Of a stretch of 64,000 nt of DNA, positions 33,559-46,591 are shown in pieces. The notes beneath the pieces were generated by a model, which saw only the letters and a list, made by a program, of their open reading frames with translations, did no database searches and had not been told where the DNA came from. Each line of letters opens with the position of its first letter. The first letter of the stretch is position 1. This DNA is from Ustilaginoidea virens (lineage: Eukaryota; Ascomycota; Sordariomycetes; Hypocreales; Clavicipitaceae). A program made the position numbers and the translations under genes. Location of the stretch: NCBI RefSeq assembly GCF_000687475.1, contig NC_057316.1:1302001-1366000 (forward strand), read 5' to 3'.

Positions 33559-34019
33559 ATAGAGACCCCTCGATGCGGATAATATAGCACAGAGAGACAC
33601 CCTAATAGAGATAAAGACTGCCCTAATATTATTAGTAATAAAAAAGAGTACTGCCTTAACTGCTAGGGACCCTATCCGGCCTAGTCTTAATTCTGCCCTA
33701 TAGCAAATAGGCAATAGGATATCATAAGATAGACTTATAGCACTAGACCAATATAGTTTGTAAATACTAATATCTTATCGATATCTCCCTTTTTTATCCT
33801 AGAGGATAAAAGCTATAGATGCCTCGCTAATAACTCCCTAAGGGAGGACTCCCTAAGAAAACAAATTGGCAGACTATATAAAGAAAGCTCTATCGCCCCT
33901 AAGAGGACTAATAGTAGTAGCAATATCGCTATATTCTTCTAATCTAACTTATCTAAGCCTATTGCTACTAATATACCGAGAGCCCTAACCCCCTAGCCCT
34001 AATACTAATAATAGAGGTA

Positions 34020-36500
34020 CTATACTAGAATATATAAAAGAAATTACTACTAGTATACCTCGCCTTTAACTATAAATCTAAATTAGATATTATCGCCCTC
34101 TAGGAATTTATAGCCTTAGATAGACTCCCCCTATACTCTAGCCTTAATAAATACTAAATAGCCGCCTATAGCAGATACGCAGCGATCTATATCTATAAAA
34201 GATATACTTTTAGCTCTTAGGCAATAGATTTAGGCCTAAACTAATGCCGTATTATACTCTAAAATACTAATATCTACTTTATTTACTCCCTAATCCCTTC
34301 CCTAAATTAATCTACCCCCTTCTAGGAATTCGCCTAAATTACCCCTCGCTTCTATAGTATCTTCACTAGTAACTTTAATATCTACCACCCTATATAGGAC
34401 CGCTTTTATAAAACCTCTTTAGGCTATAATATCCTTTTTAAACTTATATTAAAATAGAAGCTAACCTTTATAATACTATAGGAAGAGATAACCAGATAAG
34501 CCCTAGGCAAACGTAATAGCACTATCGACTATATATAAAGCATAAGAGACCTTAATATAGAGTTTATAAGGGCGGCAGATATTACCAGATCCGACTATAT
34601 CCCTTAAGTAATCTAGGTAGAAATAAGACTAAATGAGTTTCGTAAATTACTACTAATATACTAATAGAAGAAACTTAATAAAACCCTCGCTTAAGCTAAA
34701 GCTAAAGTTAGGATAGCTATCCTATATGCCTTATACTTACCCTAGTCCCCTATAGAGATCAATGCTTTCGCCTAATAGTTTATAACCTAACTATAGGCTA
34801 TCGCTAATATTGCTATACCTAAAAGAGGAATTAAACTGCTAGAAAGGGCCCTATAGTAGACCTAAGAAGTATAGTCGGCCATAATAGCAGCCCGTAAGGC
34901 TATAAGAAATTAAAGAAAAGACTATACTAGCCTTAACTAGTTAATAGCATAAAGAGTAGAAATAAACCAAACTAAGGTTATCTAATAAAAAAAGCGCTAG
35001 ATATAAAGAGAAGCCGTTAATAAAGCTATAACGAAAAACGCAGACCTATAGTCCCTAGAGAAATAGGCCTAAATATACAGCAGACTCCCCCTAGAATTAA
35101 AAGAAATCCCTATACTTCTTTAAGGCAAAAAAGCCTAAATATAAGAAGCAAAAATATATTCCTCTAAAGCAGAAGTACTAATAAAAAGATTCTTCCTGAT
35201 ATTAATAGCCACCCTTAATAATATCCTAGACCTACGATTCCCCTATCTTATTAATATAATATTTGCCCCTAAAGATGAATTCTTTAAAGTAGATATCTAT
35301 AATACCCTCTAATATATAGCTAGCTAGAAAGTATTAAGCCCTAATAGTATACCAGTAGGATTCCTTAAAGCCTATAGAGAACCGGTTCTTAGAGCCCTAA
35401 TAATACTCCTTAATACTATATATAGAACTAGTTACTACCTAATATAATTCTAAAAAGCTAAAATTATAGTATTAAGAAAACCCGGCAAAATACCTAAAGA
35501 ATATTAAAGAGTAGGAGCCTAGCACCTAATATCCCTCCTAAACCTCCTTAATAAAGTCCTTAAAGCTATAGTAGCAAAAAGACTAATAATAATTATAAAA
35601 GAATAGAAATTACTATTAGATATATAAATAGGCAATAGAGCAAATAGATCAATAGATATAGCGCTATATACCCTAATAAAAGCAGTTAAGGCTACCTAGT
35701 AGCATAAAGGAATAGCATTACTACTATAACTAGATATCTCTATGGCATTCGATATTATTAACTATACTAAGCTTATATACCTCCTCCTCTAAAATAGCGC
35801 CCCCCGATAGATAGCAGCCTAGGTCTAAGGCTTTACTATATCGCGCTTAGCTAAAATCTTCTTTAAAGGCTAACCTACCTAAAGATTCTTAATTACAATA
35901 GGAATGCCTTAAGGCTCCCTAATCTCCTTAATTCTTTTCCTCTTTTATATTATACCCCTATACCGTAAACTTAAAGTAGTAGATAATTCGCTAACCTTAG
36001 GATTCGCAGATGATACTAATATAATCGCATATAGCAAAATAATATAAGATATAGTTATAACCCTCTCGAAAGTATAGAAGATTTACAAAAAATAGTCAGT
36101 AAAGGCTAGACTAAAATTCAACCTAGCAAAAAGCAAGCTAATATACTTTACTAAATAATACCGACTAAATACTATAATAATACGACTTAGTAATACGACT
36201 ATCTAGCCTATATAATACGCCTAATTCCTTAGAGTAGAGATTAACTACAAATTTAATTAGACTAACTATAGGGCCCGAATAGTAAAGAAGCTAAAAAGGC
36301 AGAAGCTCGCCCTTATTGCTTTAGCGGCCTCTATATAAGGATATTAGTTCTATAAAGCCCGACTACTATATATATAGGTCATTAGAATTATAATCGCCTT
36401 TAGCATTAGAATCTAGTATACTCCTATTAAGCTAGGAGAAGTAGCAAAAGGCATTATATATAATCTAGCCGCTAAATAGTCGAAGTGCCTCTATATAATT
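34020..36500 (+). pseudogene. LINE C ORF2: endonuclease and reverse transcriptase
   Basis: The endonuclease part has FNYKSKLDIIALQEF near 34065-34120, the N-terminal Glu block of APE-type LINE endonucleases. RT blocks follow: a K-L-G-P-N/D-G-x-P-V-G-F-L-K region near 35325-35370, the LDISMAFD-type block near 35730-35760, the GMPQGS block near 35905-35920 and FADDTNII at 36003-36026. The active site is intact but the frame contains roughly one TAG/TAA per ten codons, so no protein is made. Confidence 0.87.
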
Positions 36501-37174
36501 ATAAGAGCCTATTAAGTAATACCTAATGCAATCGTAGAAACTAAAATAGTAGTCCCCCTACTCGACCTCTACCTTAACCTAGCCTAATAACGATTCTTTA
36601 TTAGAACCTAAGAAAGTAGTATAGCCAACCTTATCTCTAATGCATATACTATTATCTAGACTTAGCTATAATAAAGACCTACCTATAGATAAGGGCAACC
36701 GACCGAGAATAAAATACTAAATTATATAGCCCTTAAAGATTCGATTTTACTTTAAGATAACGAACTATCCCCTATTTATTCTCTAGCTTTTAAATAGATA
36801 AAGAAATAGCAATCAAAATAATAATTCGCCTAAATATAATACCCGCTAAAGAACCGCCCCGCTACTAAATATACCCCTAACTTTACCTCTATAAAAAAGA
36901 TATTAAATCTCTATAAAAACCTCTATAAATATAAGTCCTCCCTCCTTACCTAACTTAAAATGGAAAAAATAGGCTTTAATAAGTTCCTATATAAAATAAA
37001 GGTCTTATCTATCTACCACCCGTATTGCCGATATAATTATTATTATTATTAAAATACGCTAGAGGCTATTTAGAGCTAAATAACCTATCTAGTACTTCTA
37101 TAAAGATAATTCGGAAAGGAAAAACCCGGTAGCCGGGAGGAAAACCCTTCTTGCGTTCTTGATTTCTACTTTTT

Positions 37175-37196
37175 GTCGCCCCGCAGCGGGGGCGGC
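37175..37196 (-). other. LINE I 3'-terminal hairpin
   Basis: Plus strand GTCGCCCCGCAGCGGGGGCGGC folds into a GC stem with a one-base bulge. It lies about 140 nt from the 3' end. The equivalent hairpins in D and F have a different stem sequence but the same place and shape. Confidence 0.65.
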
Positions 37197-37709
37197 GGGT
37201 ATCCGGTGCATAAGAGAGTAGGGTGCATAACCGCTTAGGACTATATCTAGCGGTATTATATAGGAAGAGTGCGAGTGAGAAGTCCCAGAATATCGGGTCC
37301 GGGTCGGTAGTCTTATCGGGTAAGAGGTGAGGGGAGGGTAAGGCCGGGGGGGGTAAGGCCAGCGGCGCGCTTACGATAGGCGTATTCTCGTCGGGCGCGT
37401 GTCTATAGTAGCCTGGGCGCTTCTCGGTACGCATCAATTTTTTAGTTAGAAGAGAAAGTAAGCCGACTCTAAAGGTTGAAGCAGGCGGCCTTAGGCATTG
37501 CGTTAGTATATAGGTTAGCAATACCCCCCGACTTAGTGCCTTTTCTTCCTTTCTTTTTTTCCTCTATAGCGCTAATTTCAAAGTATATAATGACCCCTCT
37601 ATCGCAGTATGGGGCCGGTGCTGACCCTATTAGCAGAACGGCAGCAGCAGCAGCAACAATAGCAGCAGCAACAACAATAATAGTAAGAATAATAATAGTA
37701 AAAATAATG

Positions 37710-38471
37710 ATGCCTAAGCGGTCGGCGATACTAAATAAGGGGGTAAGTACGGATCTTACGCGCGGCAAAACCGCAGCTAACCCTTATATAATAGCCCGGC
37801 GAACTACGTATATAGCCTTACGGGCTATATCTAATACGCTCGGAAGATCCCGAGTATAGATACCGCAGCCAATAAGGTATAGACCGGGTCGTACCCGCTT
37901 TCTAGCAAGGCTAATATAGATAGGGACCGGTATAGCCTACTATCCCTACGCCCTAGCGGGTAAGACATACGTGCCCCTAAAAAGGACCCTTAGGAACCGG
38001 GTCCCGGTATAAGAACTCCTAAATACGCAAGAGACTATTACCGGGGGGATAGAGGTATATTTTTAATTTATATGCGGCGCAGGTTACCGGCTGACTATCT
38101 TTGCCTTTTAGGTAGATAACTATAAGGCCCTTTAGCAGAAGGCCAAATAGGCGTCCGCCTCTTAGGGGCGTGGTCAGGCGGCGGTAGTAGCAGCGGCGGC
38201 GGCAGTAGGGGGCCTCAGCGCTCCTAAGGCAACCCGGGAGATACTAGACCTCAAAGAGAGGAAGGTCTTTACCTTAAAACGATAGGCCTACGCCTAAAAG
38301 GATATCGCTATATCGTTATAGGTTTTCCTAGCCCAAGAGGGGGAGGAGGGGGCTTCAGAGGGGGGGCAGGATAGGGACGATAGGGATAAAGGGGGGGAAA
38401 GCAACAAGGGGAGTAAAGGGGGGGAGGGGAAAGAGGATGCCCTTAATATTAAGATAATAATCGTCGACTAG
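37710..38471 (+). pseudogene. Opposite-strand ORF in LINE I 3' region (best copy)
   Basis: About 254 codons in one frame from ATG (MPKRSAILNKGVSTDLTRGK) with roughly a dozen TAG/TAA, each at a position where Gln fits, and no TGA. Recognisable parts: ANPYIIARRTTYIALRAI, then IAYYPYALAGKTYVPLKRTL (GKT at 37959-37967), ELLNTQETITGGIEVYF, VDNYKAL, an Ala-rich linker, TREILDLKERK (38244 on) and an acidic/Gly/Lys C-terminus. The frame stays open upstream to 37476 but that part is a trinucleotide repeat. Related peptides occur in LINEs B, D and F in the same place. No family recognised. The real start is uncertain. Confidence 0.68.
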
Positions 38472-39811
38472 TTTTAGCCCGCAGGGCCTAAAAGACTTAC
38501 TTATTCCTAGGGCTCCTTATTCGCGCTTTAGGATTGCTATAAATATTATACGGGGGCTGCGTAGGGGTATTTAGTAGCGCCTCTGGCTATACTATATTAG
38601 AGGGATTAAGTAAGCTAGAATTAATCGAGTCGGTTAATACTAAGCATTTAATAAGCGATCATTTATATAAAGTATAATTTATTGAATGCAATAGATATAC
38701 TATATCGGTCGTAAAGTAAGCTAGGGCTAGGACCAGACCTAAGGAGTATACGCTTTTATCTATAGTACTTCGGATAGGAGAGGATAATATAGTAGAGATC
38801 TTCTAGGCCTTCCCTATAGTAGCAGAAAGGTAATAGCACTAAGGGAACTCATTAGAAGCAGAGGAAGGAGTTAAGACCGATTTTTTCTATACGGAGTTAG
38901 GTAAGTATTACCGATTTATACTTCTATAGACCTTTATATAGTTAAGTCATTTTCGCTATAGATTAGAAGTCTAGTGCCCTCTCGGCTACTAAGGTCCTAT
39001 ACTAGGGGCGTCTCGCCCTTACTACTGCCTAATTGCTTTACTATTAGTCGTATTAATCTTTTGCTAATCGCTCTTCGGCTAAAAGCTAACTAGGGTCGGG
39101 ATCGGGGAATAATATATAAGCTAGGGGTCCTTAGTAACCCTTCCTTCGTCGGCATTAGAGTATTATTACTACCGCTACTAATATATAGTTAATCCTATCG
39201 GTTATGCCTATTTTATCTATTCTTTTAAGGAATCGCTAGTAGATATAATTAAGATAGAGGTCAATTAGGGGCGTAGCCGCTTTAGTCTTGAGGGTATTTA
39301 GCGGTATAGCTTTAAAGGCCCTAGTAACTATACGGAGGCAGGCTGATTATTCTATAGCTAAGGATTTTATAATGCCTTTCACTACCCCGCCGGGGGCGGT
39401 AGGGGTATACTATACCCCTACGCCGAAGGCAATAGAGGTCCGGATAATCTATATATAGACTAGGCATACTTCCCGGTATTAGCAGCCCTAGGTTGAGGCT
39501 ATTATTACTGTAAGCGCGAGTCGCTACTACTCGAGTTTTTTTGCAATCTTAATATAGTATTCCCTTTATTTTAGCTTATAGTAGATTTCGACTCCTAGGA
39601 ATCTAGCATACTGCTTCGGCTGGATTATTACGGTCCTAAGCTATACTATAGTCTCGTCCGCCTTATATACACGGGTGAAATAGATAAGCTCGCTTTTGCT
39701 AAAGTTAAAATTAAGTCCGGCTTACTTAGACTAGCTATTATAGATAAGCTACGCTTTCTTAAGTAGCGCCCTTATCTCCCCTATATCTCTCCCGTAGGCT
39801 ATAATATTTAT

Positions 39812-39823
39812 ATCATCGGCGAA
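39812..39823 (-). pseudogene. LINE I reverse transcriptase active site (FADD intact)
   Basis: The minus strand reads TTC GCC GAT GAT followed by I-N-I-I-A-Y. Only this copy and LINE C keep both Asp residues. The surrounding frame is still broken by TAG/TAA codons. Confidence 0.88.
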
Positions 39824-42297
39824 GCCTAGTATAATAATTAAGGCTACCTTTTATAGCCTCTCGTAGAGCGGCATAATATAAACGAGGAAGAGGATAAGGG
39901 AGAAAGGGGACCCTTATAGTACCTTAGCGGTAATCGGCAATTTCTCTATAAGCTATCCCTTAAAGTAGATCTATACTATTCGCGAATCGGTAAAGCTGTA
40001 TACTTATACTGCAAGCTATAGCGGGAGCCCTTTATTAAGGAGTAGGTAGATAAAGTAGGTATAGTTAACTATATTGAATGCTGCTAATATATCTAATTAA
40101 AGGAGCGAGGCGATCCCGCTATAGTGCTAGGTTGTATGAATAATCTCTATTAGCGTACTTAATGCTATATCGGTTGATTAGTTTGCCTTATTACTTATTT
40201 AAAGATCCGGAAGGAGGTTGCCCTCCTTAAGGGCGGTAGTAAGCCGCCTTACAACCGCAGCTTCTATAACCTTCCCTACTAGGTTAAATAACGATATTAA
40301 TCTCTATCCTCTTGCTTTTAAGTATTCCTTAGGCTTTTTCCTAGGCTTCTATAGTACTACTACTCTAGCCTCCTAGAATTAAGCCGGGTAGTACCTAATG
40401 CGGTATATTTCGTTAAGGAGGTATATTAGGGTTTGAATGAATAGAGGGCTATATACTTTAAGGAATCCTGCCGGGAGCCTATTAGGGCCTAATGCTTTCT
40501 AGCCTACTATATTGCGTAATATAGTATATACCTCTTTATATATAAAGGAGTCTATAGAGGGGAATATGGCAGTAGTAAGCTAGGGGAATATTGGATTAGG
40601 GATATTATTATAAGTAGCCTAAGAGGTAGGGAAGAACCGTTAGGCGAGTATTTATGCCTTTTCTTTATATATTATTGCCTTTAGGCCTAGACCGCTTTAT
40701 TTTAGCAGGGGGATCTCTTTTAATTCGGGCGGGAGGCTATTATATAAGCGGGCCTATTTCTCTAGAGACTATAGGTTGGCATTTTATACGGTTGCTTTAT
40801 TAAGGGCCTCTCGCTATAACCGGCGCTATTCCTCCTAGATAATATGGGACTAAATCGCTCCCGCTTCTTAGGCGGCACTAAGGTTCTCCGGGGTATAGCA
40901 TACTGCCTATTTTCGGTAGGCCTTTTTTACTGCTATTTAGGCTATCTTAGCGCGGGAGTTCTATTAGGGCTCTATACTAGGAGCTTTAGGTGCCCTCTTT
41001 AGTGCTACTATATCGGCGATACTCTAGAGTTGGCCGGTAAGCTATTTGGCGTATATATCTATCTCAATAAAGAAGTAAAGCAAGGCCCTAGTATAGTAAG
41101 TGGTAAATCGGTTTTTTACTTTAGCTTAGGCGAGGTATTAATTGAGGGACTTCTAGCTATTCTTTAAGGGGGGGGCTTTTATATAATAGTTATCAGTCTC
41201 GATATATATAAGCTAAGGGATATAGTCGGACCCAATAAGGTTAGTATTTCTAAGATATTCAACTATAATATCCGGTATAACCTATATATAGTCGATAGTG
41301 CTACTTCTCTTTCCTAAGGCCCTCCTTATTACCTTACTGCAAGGAGTAATTAGCCTAAGCTGCTATTGTGTCGTAAGTTTAAAGAGAGTATTGATACCGG
41401 GCGAAGTCTAGTCTAAGCTGTCCTAGAGAGGGTAGTATATATTAAAGTCCCTAATAAAGGCACTATAGGGGCGGGGTAGGAGCTTAGTAAGCGCAGTAAG
41501 GGGGGTTATTTAGTTTAGCTTATAGTCTAGGGAGTAGATAAAGTAGATATCGGTATATAATAGGGAAATCTTATATTAGTCGGTTCCTTTATCGCTAGAC
41601 TATATGCCGGGCCTATACCGCTTATAGATATATATCGCTATTCTCCCGCTGTATACTGCTAATATATATCTTCTAAGGCTGGGGCTTAATAGGGTCCGTC
41701 TAAGTGCGGCGGGTTCTTAGATCGCTATAATATTAGGCTCGCGCTAATAATAGAATGCTAGTCTTATAAGAGTAGTTTTCTTCTATATATTCCAGTAGAG
41801 GACTATTATTATATAGATAATCGCGAGGGGGTTAGTAGTGGCGGCATAATAGAGGTGGCTGTAGGTTGGGCATCTGGGGTAGGTGCGGTCGTACTATAGT
41901 CTTACGCGGGGGCGGCTTAGAGGAAGGCGGTAATACTACTATCGGCCCTAATGCGGGGGGTCCTATTAATGCTTCCGACTGGTCGGCCTTATTTCCGGGG
42001 GGAGGGCTTATATAGGGGAGATCTGCTAGTTATACGGCGGCAGCCCTAGTCCGCGATTAGGATAGTATTAGCATCTGATGCTATATATAAGGCGAAGAGC
42101 CTCGGTCTATCGCTATAGGAATTTCTAGCTTTTTCCTATTATTCGTTCGCTACTTTACAGAGGCGGGACTATACCGGGTATAATCTGTGATAGTTAAGGC
42201 AGGATTCGCGTTGGTTCTATATAGTAGCTAGGCAACTTTAATCGCTATCTAGGTAGTATTTAGAGCCGCACCGGCTATAGCGAGCTACTGCTATATA

Positions 42298-42336
42298 GTA
42301 TGCGGCGATATAGCCGAATTTAAAGCAATTATAGCA
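42298..42336 (-). pseudogene. LINE I ORF1 zinc-knuckle remnant
   Basis: C-Y-N-C-F-K-F-G-Y-I-A-A-Y (last Cys to Tyr just beyond) on the minus strand. It corresponds to the site in LINE B near which Gypsy G2 inserted. Confidence 0.82.
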
Positions 42337-43853
42337 CTAGCAAGGGTGTATAGCATCATTATATAGTTCGGCTTTAAATATCTCTACTTAGTATATAATG
42401 CCGGCTTTATAAAGCTTATTTGCAAGGTCGATAGAGTCTACCCCTATAATTAGGGGCGCCTATATTATAGTCCCCCTAGGGCAGCAAAGGGAGACCCTAG
42501 TAAAGCCCTCTCTATTAGCTTTAGTAAGATTCGACTAAATATCTTCTATCGCAGCATTCGCAGTATAGTAGGTCGGGAAGCTTTTAATAATAATACTAAA
42601 TAAGTATCGATTGGGTTCCGCCTCCTAGCTAAAGGCGGGGCATACCTAGGTTATATCTATAGCATATTTCGCTTTTTCTTTTTTAAAGGTAATAATCGTA
42701 TTGCTACTATAGAGCCTGCAGGCTGCAACCGCTACTCCCTCGGCGGTAGCCCTATTGATTATATTAACGATTTCGATTGGGGTACAGTTTTAGAGGATTT
42801 TGCTTATAGTATTTCCTTTAATAAGGACTTCGCGGTAGATATAGGGGGGTACTGCAAGGGGAGCTAAGCTGCATTAGGGTAGTATAGCGGCTGCGAGCCC
42901 TTATATAGCGATAAATGCCCATATAGTAAGGGCTGCAGTAGGTTTTGGGAGATTCTATATAGCCTTATTAATTGCGGTCTCGATCGTCTATATAAGGGTT
43001 CCAATAGGGGTGCAGATATTGCCTGGGTTGGCCTCTTGCCGGGCAGTCTCTACTATAAAGTTTATAGCCTCTCGCACTCTTCCCAGCACTACTAGGGGAA
43101 TATAGTCCTAAAGCTCTTTTATAAAATCTGTAATAATATCGGCTATTGGTTGCTTCCGCCCCTAGGTAGGTTCGGTCTCGGTCTGGTTGCACTGCATGCT
43201 GTTTGCGATCGTAGTGTTAGGGTTATAGCGGCTATATGCCATGCCGCCCCTATTCCCTCCGTCGATATCTATCACTTTATCTGCGCCTGCTGCGCCCACT
43301 CCCTGGACGCGATGCGCTATAGGTGAGGGGGGTAAACAGATAAGAAAAAGCGATTAGAAATATCAGAATTGATTTTAGAGGCGATTCTATGCCGCTACCT
43401 AGGTGCGGGCGAAATCGCGAAAGTTTTTTTATTGCCGATATAATCCTAATATAAAAAATATTAAATATATAATCTTAGAGTATAGTAATTATCTTAGAAA
43501 CCCTCCCCTCTATATCTAAAACCGCCCTATATTAGATAAATATAGTATTATTTAAGCACTTAAAAATAAAGACTTAGCTAAATAGGTTATTAAATAGGTC
43601 TTTAATACCTACTAGCTCGAATAGTTCACCCTAGCTATTATATTTACCGCCTATATAGACTTCGGTTCTAATAGCAACCTAATACGATTATACCCTAACC
43701 TTAGACTATATATATATATATAGATAATTATAGATAAAGATATGATTGACTATATAGATAGGGGAAGAATATCCTTTTTATATAAGCTACCTATATAATT
43801 GATAAATTTAGACCTTTAATCTTCTTAATACCCTTAACCCCCTAGACCCCTAC

Positions 43854-44960
43854 TTACTCTATATTACCCTCTTTATTACTATAGCTATTATTAGGGGCTA
43901 CTTTTGCTTTCCTTTTTCTTTTCCCCTTTCCCCCTAAGGAAGGGGATACTATAGATTTTAAATGCATCTTTCGTTTAATCCTAGCGGCTAAACCTAATAT
44001 TCCCTTTATAGGCAATTCTATTATCTTTAATCCCTCCCTCTTCCTCTTAAAGGGGGAAGGGGCAGGGGTATTAATATAGGGACGAGGAGAAAATAGTAAT
44101 AGAACTACCAATTTAGCTTATTTAGGCTATACCGATTAAGCAGTAGGTAGGAGAGGCTTTAAAGGCAGTATAAATAGCGCTTTAGAGGTAGATACTACTA
44201 GCTAAGACTCCGCTTAGGACTTTATAAACTTTAAAAACGCAACCATTTGCTATAACTTACTGGAAGATAGCATTATAGGAGTCTTAAACTATATTAGCAA
44301 GACCCCCTTACTGCGAGGTAGTTCCTCTATAGCAGTAGGCCTAGGAGTAGGCTTATTATCGATATCTAATACAATAATAGAATTAGTAGGGCTTCTATCG
44401 CTAGTAGTAGTAGCAAGAGGCTATAGTCCTTCGACCGACGAAAAAGGCTAGGGCTTACCGCTATAAGCACGCTTTAAAGCTAAAACCCCTCTCTTAATAA
44501 GCCTAAGGAAGTCGGCCGGCAGTAAGATAGGAACTATAGGCACTATTATTCGTATTATAATAGCAGAATTATTTTAACCCTTTTGAGGTACTAAGGTGAC
44601 TAGCGCAATAGACCGATATATAGCCTACTAGGCCTCATAGTAATTATCTTCGTCTACCTACCAAAGTTAACTATAAAGTTAAAAGATACTAGCAAACTAA
44701 TATACTTACTTCCTACTTACAAGTATAGGCCTTCTGCAATATAAATATACTCTCTACCGGTTCGCAGTTTATAGCATTACGCACTAGGATATAATAAGGC
44801 TTCCGCTTCGAAGTATAAGCGAAATAGGCACCCTTAAGCCCTACCTACTATTAGAAAAAGATAGATAACGATAAAAGAGAACCTCTTACCTTATTAGTTA
44901 TAATAATAAGCGGCTATATCAGCACCGCAGTATACGCAGGGACGATACGGCCATTTTCGA
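43854..44960 (-). pseudogene. Opposite-strand ORF in LINE C 3' region
   Basis: One minus-strand frame reads from at least 44890 down to a TAA at 43854, with about 20 in-frame TAG/TAA and no TGA. The last 85 codons (43854-44111) are free of stops. Peptides: RVYLYCRRPILVSRK, then W-VDEDNYYEA near 44650, IVLDIDNKPTPRPTAIEELP, a basic Lys/Arg-rich region KRKREGLKIIELPIKG and the end SYSNKEGNIE. VDEDNYYEA corresponds to VDNYKAL in the LINE I frame, so the two may be homologous although diverged. Function unknown. RIP removes TGA as well, so absence of TGA alone is weak evidence. Confidence 0.5.
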
Positions 44961-45654
44961 GCTAGGCTAAGACTTAATTCTAGAACAGTAGGCATATCGA
45001 AGAATAAAAGATGCATAAAAACTACTATAGTGCAATCGAGGCGGAGAAGTAAAGGAAAATTCTTAGTAATTTTTAATAAGAAATAAAAAGGGAAGAAGAA
45101 AGGAATTAAAAAGGTAGAGTAGGTAAGGGAGACTTTATACCGCTGTATGCCTATACTAGATTACTCGACCGTCCGCTAGCTACCCTAACCTATATTAGAC
45201 GAAATTAACAACAATAAAACGCGCGATTTACTGCGATACCGCCGCCCACCCGATACTAACGTTACTACCGCCTCCTATACCTAACAATATTGATTACGTC
45301 GGTTCCGATTCACACCCACCCTAGAGCCTGACCAATGCCCAATAACCAATGACCAATAACCACTAATGCAAATTACCGCGCCTATTGAGGTATGCCCACC
45401 ATCCACACTTTCCCAGCCCTGCCGCCAGACCTAGTCTCGCGCGACAGGATACCTCCTTGCAACGTATAGTAAACCCCTTTCAACTCCGAAGGGATACTAT
45501 CGACTATAGATAGTATATAGGTTTTCCTCCCGGCACTCGGGTTTCCTATATAGATTAGGCATAGAGGTACTAGCACTAGGCTAGATAGGGGCTTATCCCC
45601 CCCCTAGATAGCTTAGCTAGTGTAATATATATATATATATATTAGGCCTAATAA

Positions 45655-46450
45655 ATAGTAATCGCGAATAGGGAATAATAATTTCTAATAGAGGCGGCAA
45701 TATAAGAATAAATTGCTAATTATACCCTAAACGCATATAATATACTCTTTTACCGGGTATAGGTATAGCTTTTATCGTTTAAACCCTTAATTACTATAGT
45801 AATCTAATGCTATTATAACTCGCCTATAGTAGGCTACCTAGGGAAAAATACTACTTTTTAATTATTACGATAGGATTATCACTTCGATAATATATCGTCT
45901 AAGGTAGCAAGATATATTTAGAATTATTAATACTATGGGGTATATAAAAGCCGCTAATTGCATTAAGGCCTATTATAACTGCTACCGATTATAGACTATT
46001 TTTAGTTATAGATATTAATCGATTTTATAATTAACCTTCCTACCTATAATGCCTCCGACCCGCGATTTCTTATAATAATTATAGACCACTTATCGAAGTA
46101 TATCTAGCTTAAGGCTATATACTTAATAAAAGTAGAAAACTATATAGAATGCTTCTAATAGTATTAGTAGCGCTTCTATAGCTTCCCTAAGGAGATTATT
46201 AGCGATTAAGGTTTAGATTAAATAGGCTAATTTTAGTTTACGCTATGTAAATCAGTCGGGATTAAGCAATTTCTATTAATAGTATACCACCCCTAAACTA
46301 ATAGCAGTATAAAGCGAATAAACTAAAAGGTTCTATGAACCTATATAAGGAATATAAGGTTAAAAAGATACTTATAGTAAAGAATATATAGGGCTAAAGA
46401 TAGAAATATAATATACTTATAAAGTAGAAAGGGTATAATTTACTAATATA
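45655..46450 (+). pseudogene. G2 integrase remnant
   Basis: Resumes directly after LINE C. The zinc-binding part spans about 45760-45960. The core reads SIDFIINLPTYNASDPRFLI near 46000-46060 (first Asp), KEIISDQGLD near 46185-46215 (second Asp), and VYHPQTNSSIKRIN near 46280-46325, where the catalytic Glu position is Lys. G1 contains the same sequence inverted at 18530-19900. Integrase following RNase H confirms the Gypsy order. Confidence 0.85.
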
Positions 46451-46591
46451 AGAACCCTTAGAAAACTTTAAGGATACTACTATACGAGAAATATTTAAAG
46501 CTAAATAAAGGGATATTAAGACTTATAATAGGCCTAGCCGGGTCCCGAAATAAGGTTTATTAGACTAATAAATAACGCCAAATGCCTACTT

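Larger units (their letters stand above)
37038..43430 (-). mobile_element. LINE I: full-length Tad-like LINE (6393 bp) inserted in LINE C
   Basis: Flanked by an exact 14-bp duplication ATTGCCGATATAAT (37024-37037, 43431-43444). 5' end at 43430 with A-run and CGCGATTTCGC box; TAA-type tail at 37038. Knuckle at 42298-42336, RT active site FADD (39812-39823) intact, 3' hairpin 37175-37196, opposite-strand frame 37710-38471. It is the best preserved LINE of the window and the youngest layer of the nest, matching its lower RIP load compared with LINE B. Confidence 0.94.
31718..45637 (+). mobile_element. LINE C: Tad-like LINE in Gypsy G2, with two later insertions
   Basis: Flanked by TATATTAGGCCTAAYAR (31701-31717 and 45638-45654; the two copies differ by RIP-type C/T and G/A at the end). 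It starts with an A-run and the CGCGATTTCGCCCGCAC box and ends in a (TA)n tail at about 45621-45637. Own sequence is 31718-32411, 33111-37037 and 43445-45637 (duplications counted once). ORF1 knuckle 33517-33558, endonuclease near 34080-34120 (KLDIIALQEF), RT active site FADD intact at 36003-36014. It is a different subfamily from B/I and D/E. Confidence 0.92.

Noticed and set aside
37066..37521. 151-codon open stretch on the minus strand at the LINE I 3' end
   Set aside because: Lies in the LINE's 3' terminal region over the hairpin; the frame is not kept in LINEs B, D or F, whereas the opposite-strand frame is.
45382..45576. 64-codon minus-strand open stretch near the LINE C 3' end
   Set aside because: Lies in the 3' terminal noncoding part with inverted repeats; no counterpart in other LINEs.
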